Positions 60,018-64,000 of a stretch of 64,000 nt of DNA are shown one piece after another; positions within the stretch are counted from its first letter, which is position 1; the number at the start of each line of letters is the position of its first letter. Below the pieces are notes generated by a model that ran no database searches, had not been told where the DNA came from, and was given only the letters and a program-made list of their open reading frames with translations. The translations under genes were made by a program, and so were the position numbers. Where the stretch lies: positions 310,001 through 374,000 of the forward strand of contig JAXKVY010000001.1 in NCBI GenBank assembly GCA_036172455.1. Direction: 5' to 3'. Source of the stretch: Candidatus Izemoplasma sp. GTDB lineage: Bacteria; Bacillota_I; Bacilli_A; Izemoplasmatales; Izemoplasmataceae.

Positions 60018-61637
60018 TCACTCCTCTTGAAACTTATAATTATCATAAACTTTTTCAAAATCCATTTGATATCGTAAGAACCGATCTAAGATATATGGTT
60101 CAACATACTCCTTAAACTCAAGTTGTAACAAATCAATGGCACGTTTATGTTTCAGTTCATTTTTATAATTACGGTCTTGCCGTAAAATGTCATAGACTTC
60201 TGATAATAAAATAATTTGCCCCTCTTGCGATCGTTGTACGCGTTTCATTTTTTCAGTAAACGCAGGATCGGCAGTTTTTTCAAAGTGTGCCCTCACAATA
60301 TCTTCACTTTTTTGATTGAGCTGTAGACGTTTGATAATGACACTTCCAAGAATGGTTTTCTCACGAATATTGGTATAATCTTTCTCCGTTAAACTATCTT
60401 TATCCTCATACTCTAAAATATTCAAATCTTTTAATTTATCAATGTGGATGACTGAATAATCATAGATTTCACTGCACACATTATTACTCAAGCCAAGGAC
60501 TCTACCAAGGCGCAAGGCAAGTTCAGCTACGCGGTGAACATCTTCTCGGTCTTGATTGATGGTATGCGAATTGAACACGTTAATGACATCAAATACATCA
60601 CCAACAACTGCTTTAAAATCACGTTCCATACCACGTCTTTTAACAAGTTCTTCTTTCCGTTTATTATTCATCATTTGTCCAATAGATACACTAGAATAAA
60701 GGGCTAAATAAAATACAACCAAAACCAGCGTTCGAAGTAATATATCAATTGTCACATTGGTATGTGTGACAAATAAGTAGTTATACAATGTCATGATATC
60801 GCTTGAATAGCGATATAATGGATACATAATAAAGATATGAATTATAAACATCAAGACAAATACCCATTTAAACAATATCCGGAGTAATGTCGCATCTTGA
60901 TACAGCGCGATAACAACCAAACTAAAATAGATTAAGATATATCCAGCTTGGGCAATCGACATATCGGTCATATAACTAAGAATTTGGTTTTGTGCAACTA
61001 CGCCACTAATGGTGGTATCATTTATGATATCGAGTAAATTTATATTACCTGCACTCACACGTAACTTAATATAAACAGCAAAACTGGCTAAAAGTATATA
61101 AATACTTCCTATATACATTGCCATTTGTTGCTTGATTAACGTTCGTGGTTCTTCATTAATAATCCGTTTCAAGGTTGTATTAATCGCAAGCATAACGACT
61201 CCAAAACCAGCAATAATGATATAGTTAGAGTTACTTTGATTACCAATAAATGTAAAAATAATGAACACAATGTTGATAACCCATAATATATTCTTGTTAA
61301 CCCGGTTACGGCGATATAACACACTGGTGTCATCCAAAATATCAACACCCGCTTCAAAGTTGAATCGCTCGGTGAATTTACGAATAAACCACCGATAATA
61401 TACGCGAACTTTACGTCGGAATGTTGATGTTTCATGTACTTCTTTTTTCTTGTCTTCTTTATAATAAGCTCCAGCTTTTTGAGCAATATTTTTAAAGAAG
61501 CTGGCGAGTTTATCAATAAACGTCTGTTTATTAGGATCTACGCCTTTATTAAGCTTTTCATAATATTTTTTCAATTCTTCTGGTTCTTCTTTATCAGAAC
61601 TAAAAAAATCATCTAGGCGTTTATTATTTTTCGCCAT
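60018..61637 (-). CDS. Membrane protein with a degenerate HD-GYP-like domain
   Basis: A 539-residue protein. Residues 1-~110 are polar and basic, with a long charged linker. About seven hydrophobic helices follow between ~115 and 310, then a cytoplasmic domain from ~330 whose helix pattern is that of HD-GYP phosphodiesterases: [80 protein letters not shown]. The metal residues are largely lost (HD appears as HID, HHE as HFE, and GYP is absent), so it may sense rather than cleave. Not a known named family to me. Lies between pgpA and metK. Start ATG 61637 with GGGGTGA. Confidence 0.65.
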   Translation of the reverse strand: MAKNNKRLDDFFSSDKEEPEELKKYYEKLNKGVDPNKQTFIDKLASFFKNIAQKAGAYYKEDKKKEVHETSTFRRKVRVYYRWFIRKFTERFNFEAGVDILDDTSVLYRRNRVNKNILWVINIVFIIFTFIGNQSNSNYIIIAGFGVVMLAINTTLKRIINEEPRTLIKQQMAMYIGSIYILLASFAVYIKLRVSAGNINLLDIINDTTISGVVAQNQILSYMTDMSIAQAGYILIYFSLVVIALYQDATLLRILFKWVFVLMFIIHIFIMYPLYRYSSDIMTLYNYLFVTHTNVTIDILLRTLVLVVFYLALYSSVSIGQMMNNKRKEELVKRRGMERDFKAVVGDVFDVINVFNSHTINQDREDVHRVAELALRLGRVLGLSNNVCSEIYDYSVIHIDKLKDLNILEYEDKDSLTEKDYTNIREKTILGSVIIKRLQLNQKSEDIVRAHFEKTADPAFTEKMKRVQRSQEGQIILLSEVYDILRQDRNYKNELKHKRAIDLLQLEFKEYVEPYILDRFLRYQMDFEKVYDNYKFQEE

Positions 61638-61656
61638 AAGGGTCACCCCTCTCTAT

Positions 61657-62214
61657 CTAGATGTCAAGTTGTATCTCTTCAATATTAGGATCTTTTCGTG
61701 CTTCTTCTTCATTTGTCATTTGTGCAACACGTGTACTAGCAGCAGCTGCAATCGCACCTACGATATCATCTAAAAACGTATGACAAATCCCATTTTCTTT
61801 TTTACCATCACTGTTTAATCGATCGACAACCAATGGTTTATTAACATCGATATCACCAAAGTTAGTCTTTCCAATTGTACCATAAAGTCCTGCGAGTTCA
61901 AGTCCAAATAACTCATCAATTCCAAACATTCCTAAATCTGTCTTTAGAATATTTAGTATAGGCCCTTTAAATGCCCCTTCATCGGTTAAGCGATCAATCT
62001 CGGCACCTAATTGTAAAATATGGAATGTATCCCGTAAACTTAGAATTTTGCGCACCGAATCGACACAATCTGCCATCGAAATCTTATTTGACCATTTTGA
62101 TTGTTGACGGTAAGCAATCTCAGCAATTTCTTTGACCGTTACTGTTCGTTCATTCAGTGTTGCAATATTCATATTTAACATTTCATCTCGCGAATAAAGC
62201 GACCGTTCTTTCAT
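61657..62214 (-). CDS. pgpA: Phosphatidylglycerophosphatase A family protein
   Basis: A 185-residue soluble protein of the Bacillota PgpA-like (YutG) group. Seen: VTVKEIAEIAYRQQSKW, LQLGAEIDRL, MFGIDELFGLELAGLYGTIG, TNFGDIDVNKP and HTFLDDIVGAIAAAASTRVA, the conserved acidic motif. It may dephosphorylate phosphatidylglycerol phosphate in phospholipid synthesis, although the soluble group is also found in other roles. AGGAGG precedes the ATG. Confidence 0.85.
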   Translation of the reverse strand: MKERSLYSRDEMLNMNIATLNERTVTVKEIAEIAYRQQSKWSNKISMADCVDSVRKILSLRDTFHILQLGAEIDRLTDEGAFKGPILNILKTDLGMFGIDELFGLELAGLYGTIGKTNFGDIDVNKPLVVDRLNSDGKKENGICHTFLDDIVGAIAAAASTRVAQMTNEEEARKDPNIEEIQLDI

Positions 62215-62261
62215 AATGACCTCCTAGTAATAATGTAATTATATTATATCATAGAAATTGC

Positions 62262-63206
62262 TTAATGAAACACTTTTCTTAAGGTTATTAGTTTACGACC
62301 TGCCCCGTTAAGAAACTGAATTGATGGCATTTTTATCTTCCCTGCTAATTGTACTTCATAAATATCAAGATACCCATCTTTCACTTTAATGGTAAAGAAA
62401 CGTTTTTCAATACCGACTACTGTCCCATTTTCAAGCGCTTCATCTTCTTTTTTTAGTGGCTTATCTGAAACACGAGCATCATAGATTTTAAGCCGTTGAT
62501 CATCAATCTTTAAATAACATCCTGGCTCAGGTAAAAAGGCACGTAATTGACAGTCAAGTTCATCCTTTGACCGGCTAAGATCCAATCGCTCTTCATACTT
62601 TTTAATATTATAGGCGTATGTAACCTGTGTCTCATCTTGTTTAATCCGAGGCGCTGTTCCGTCAATAATACTTGGTAGCGTGTCCAATAGCAGGTCACGT
62701 CCAAGTAAACTCAGTTTATCAAACAACGTTCCTGTTGTATCCTCGTTAGTAATAGGAATCGAACGTTGAGCGATGATATCTCCACTATCCATTGCCATTG
62801 CCATATACATGATGGTTATTCCTGTTTCCTTATGACCGCGCATAATAGCTCGCTGAATAGGTGCGCCACCACGTAACTTCGGCAATAAACTACCATGTAC
62901 ATTTATTGCGCCAAGTGGGGGCGCAAATAGTACTTCTTTGGGTATGATTTGGCCATACGCTGCTGTGATGATGATATCTGGTTGCGTTTCAATAATGTGA
63001 TCATAATCGGTTTTAATTCGGTCTGGTTGAAACACAGGAATGTCTAACGATTTCGCAGTAATTTTAACTGGGGGTTCTTGCAAGCGTTGTTTTCTCCCCA
63101 CTTTTTTATCTGGTTGCGTGACAACTAAATCAACGCCATATTGTTCATGAACAGCTTGTAAAATTGGAACAGCAAATTCAGGTGTTCCCATAAATACTAC
63201 TTTCAT
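62262..63206 (-). CDS. fmt: Methionyl-tRNA formyltransferase
   Basis: Formylates initiator Met-tRNA. The 314 residues match the family: MKVVFMGTPEFAVPILQA, VTQPDKKVGRKQRLQEPPVK, ITAAYGQIIPKEVL, INVHGSLLPKLRGGAPIQRA (catalytic Asn/His) and MAMDSGDIIAQ with the catalytic Asp, plus the C-terminal tRNA-binding domain. It follows priA by 12 bases. It needs formyl-tetrahydrofolate, in line with the folate uptake gene at 6492-7016. Confidence 0.98.
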   Translation of the reverse strand: MKVVFMGTPEFAVPILQAVHEQYGVDLVVTQPDKKVGRKQRLQEPPVKITAKSLDIPVFQPDRIKTDYDHIIETQPDIIITAAYGQIIPKEVLFAPPLGAINVHGSLLPKLRGGAPIQRAIMRGHKETGITIMYMAMAMDSGDIIAQRSIPITNEDTTGTLFDKLSLLGRDLLLDTLPSIIDGTAPRIKQDETQVTYAYNIKKYEERLDLSRSKDELDCQLRAFLPEPGCYLKIDDQRLKIYDARVSDKPLKKEDEALENGTVVGIEKRFFTIKVKDGYLDIYEVQLAGKIKMPSIQFLNGAGRKLITLRKVFH

Positions 63207-63218
63207 TTCAAATCACTC

Positions 63219-64000
63219 CTATAATAAGTTTGGATGACGGTCTATTGCAATAATACATTCATCATGGTAAGTATCATATACATTTTGTAACACATCATGA
63301 ATGTTATGTTCTTCTTCATATTTGATTATAATTTGTGCTCTATAGCGATTATTTATACGGGCAACTTTTGGTAAAACTGGTCCTAAAACTTGTGGATTAT
63401 TCAACGCATCCTTACGTATTTTTAATACAATTTTAGTCCCTATTTTAAGGACTTTTTTAACGTCTTGATCACTGACTATTATTTGGACCAATTGTTTTAT
63501 TGGGCGATAACCACTTAACTCTCTAATCGCAATCTCTTCTTTATAAAAGCCGATGTAGTCATGCCGTTTGGCATACTGTATTGCATAGTGATCTTCGTTA
63601 TAGGTTTGAATCACCACTTCACCTTGAATCTGATGTCTCCCTGCCCGACCGCTGACTTGCGTTAATAATTGAAATGTTTTTTCAATGGCTTTGTAATCTG
63701 GTAAATGGAGTGACATGTCCGCTGCTAATACACCAACCAGTGTGACATTCGGGTAATCTAATCCCTTCGCAATCATTTGCGTTCCGATGAGTATGTCCCC
63801 TTTATGTTCAAACTCATGCAAGAGTTTTTCGTGACTATTTTTTCGTGTCGTTGTGTCTCTATCCATACGGATGACACGGGCACTTGGAAACATCTTTTCA
63901 ATGAGTTCTTGTACTTTCTCAGTGCCAATCCCCATATACCTGATATGGGTACTTTGACAACTTGGACACACGCTAGGATTTGATGTTTCATGGCCACAAT
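63219..64000 (-). CDS. priA: Primosomal protein N' (PriA), C-terminal part
   Basis: The frame enters from the right edge and is open from the last bases of the window; about 260 codons are present, roughly the last third of the helicase. Seen: part of the zinc-binding region (CGHE..SVCPSCQSTHIRY), EKVQELIEKMFPSARVIRMD, DILIGTQMIAKGLDYPNVTL (helicase motif), GVLAADMSLHLPDYKAIEKT and VSGRAGRHQIQGEVVIQTYN (motif VI). PriA restarts stalled replication forks. It precedes fmt, as in most Bacillota. Confidence 0.95.
   Translation of the reverse strand, partial: CGHETSNPSVCPSCQSTHIRYMGIGTEKVQELIEKMFPSARVIRMDRDTTTRKNSHEKLLHEFEHKGDILIGTQMIAKGLDYPNVTLVGVLAADMSLHLPDYKAIEKTFQLLTQVSGRAGRHQIQGEVVIQTYNEDHYAIQYAKRHDYIGFYKEEIAIRELSGYRPIKQLVQIIVSDQDVKKVLKIGTKIVLKIRKDALNNPQVLGPVLPKVARINNRYRAQIIIKYEEEHNIHDVLQNVYDTYHDECIIAIDRHPNLL

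Overview
The window is about 64 kb of low-GC bacterial chromosome and looks like an anaerobic fermenter from the Bacillota/Mycoplasmatota side of the tree (Acholeplasma/Haloplasma/Izemoplasma-like). Pointers are the gene orders gpmI-eno-secG-rnr and comFC-hpf-secA-prfB, T-box, THF and FMN leaders, CcpA-type cre motifs and AGGAGG/AGGTGA ribosome binding sites. TGA is used as a stop (rnfC, the YitT gene) and a release factor 2 gene is present, so the standard code applies. The genus is inferred, not proven. All but three genes lie on the minus strand. No rRNA, tRNA, CRISPR array, insertion sequence or prophage was seen.

Layout: 1-4223, lower glycolysis and secretion/RNA decay (rnr start, secG, eno, a small membrane protein, gpmI), all minus. 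4366-6450, a lone plus-strand GH13 enzyme. 6492-10580, folT with a THF riboswitch, ung and ppdK. 10708-13029, a large lipoprotein of repeated Cys-pair domains. 13102-17816, an Rnf operon (C-D-G-E-A, a new 53-residue Cys protein, then a very short B), downstream of a phosphoglucomutase. 19636-21254, a 2-Cys peroxiredoxin and ribU with an FMN riboswitch. 21285-29145, glycogen synthesis and breakdown (glgP, a glgD-glgA fusion, glgC, glgB), followed upstream by recX, a CtpA-type protease, a YitT protein, prfB, secA, hpf, a comFC remnant and a DnaQ-like exonuclease. 37634-38527, a plus-strand tocopherol-cyclase-like gene. 38551-42893, butyrate kinase and a four-subunit 2-oxoacid:ferredoxin oxidoreductase with a P-loop ATPase. 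43089-48794, a Pr6Pr protein, leuS with a T-box, two membrane proteins and a TIGR01212 radical SAM gene (plus). 48791-58045, one long operon for glutamate fermentation by the methylaspartate route. 58359-64000, a LemA-like protein, metK, a degenerate HD-GYP membrane protein, pgpA, fmt and the C-terminal part of priA.

The metabolic genes fit together. Glycogen is stored and mobilised through Glg and Pgm, and carbon passes through GpmI, Eno and Ppdk. Glutamate goes via glutamate mutase and methylaspartase towards citramalate, which the citrate-lyase-like enzyme would split to acetate and pyruvate. Branched-chain or other 2-oxoacids are oxidised by the Vor-like enzyme, with ATP recovered by butyrate kinase. 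Reduced ferredoxin from these reactions is the substrate of the Rnf ion pump. The items most worth a second look are the small Cys-rich Rnf gene with its minimal RnfB, the GlgD-GlgA fusion, the structured leader with a slippery micro-ORF ahead of glmS, and the repeated-domain lipoprotein.
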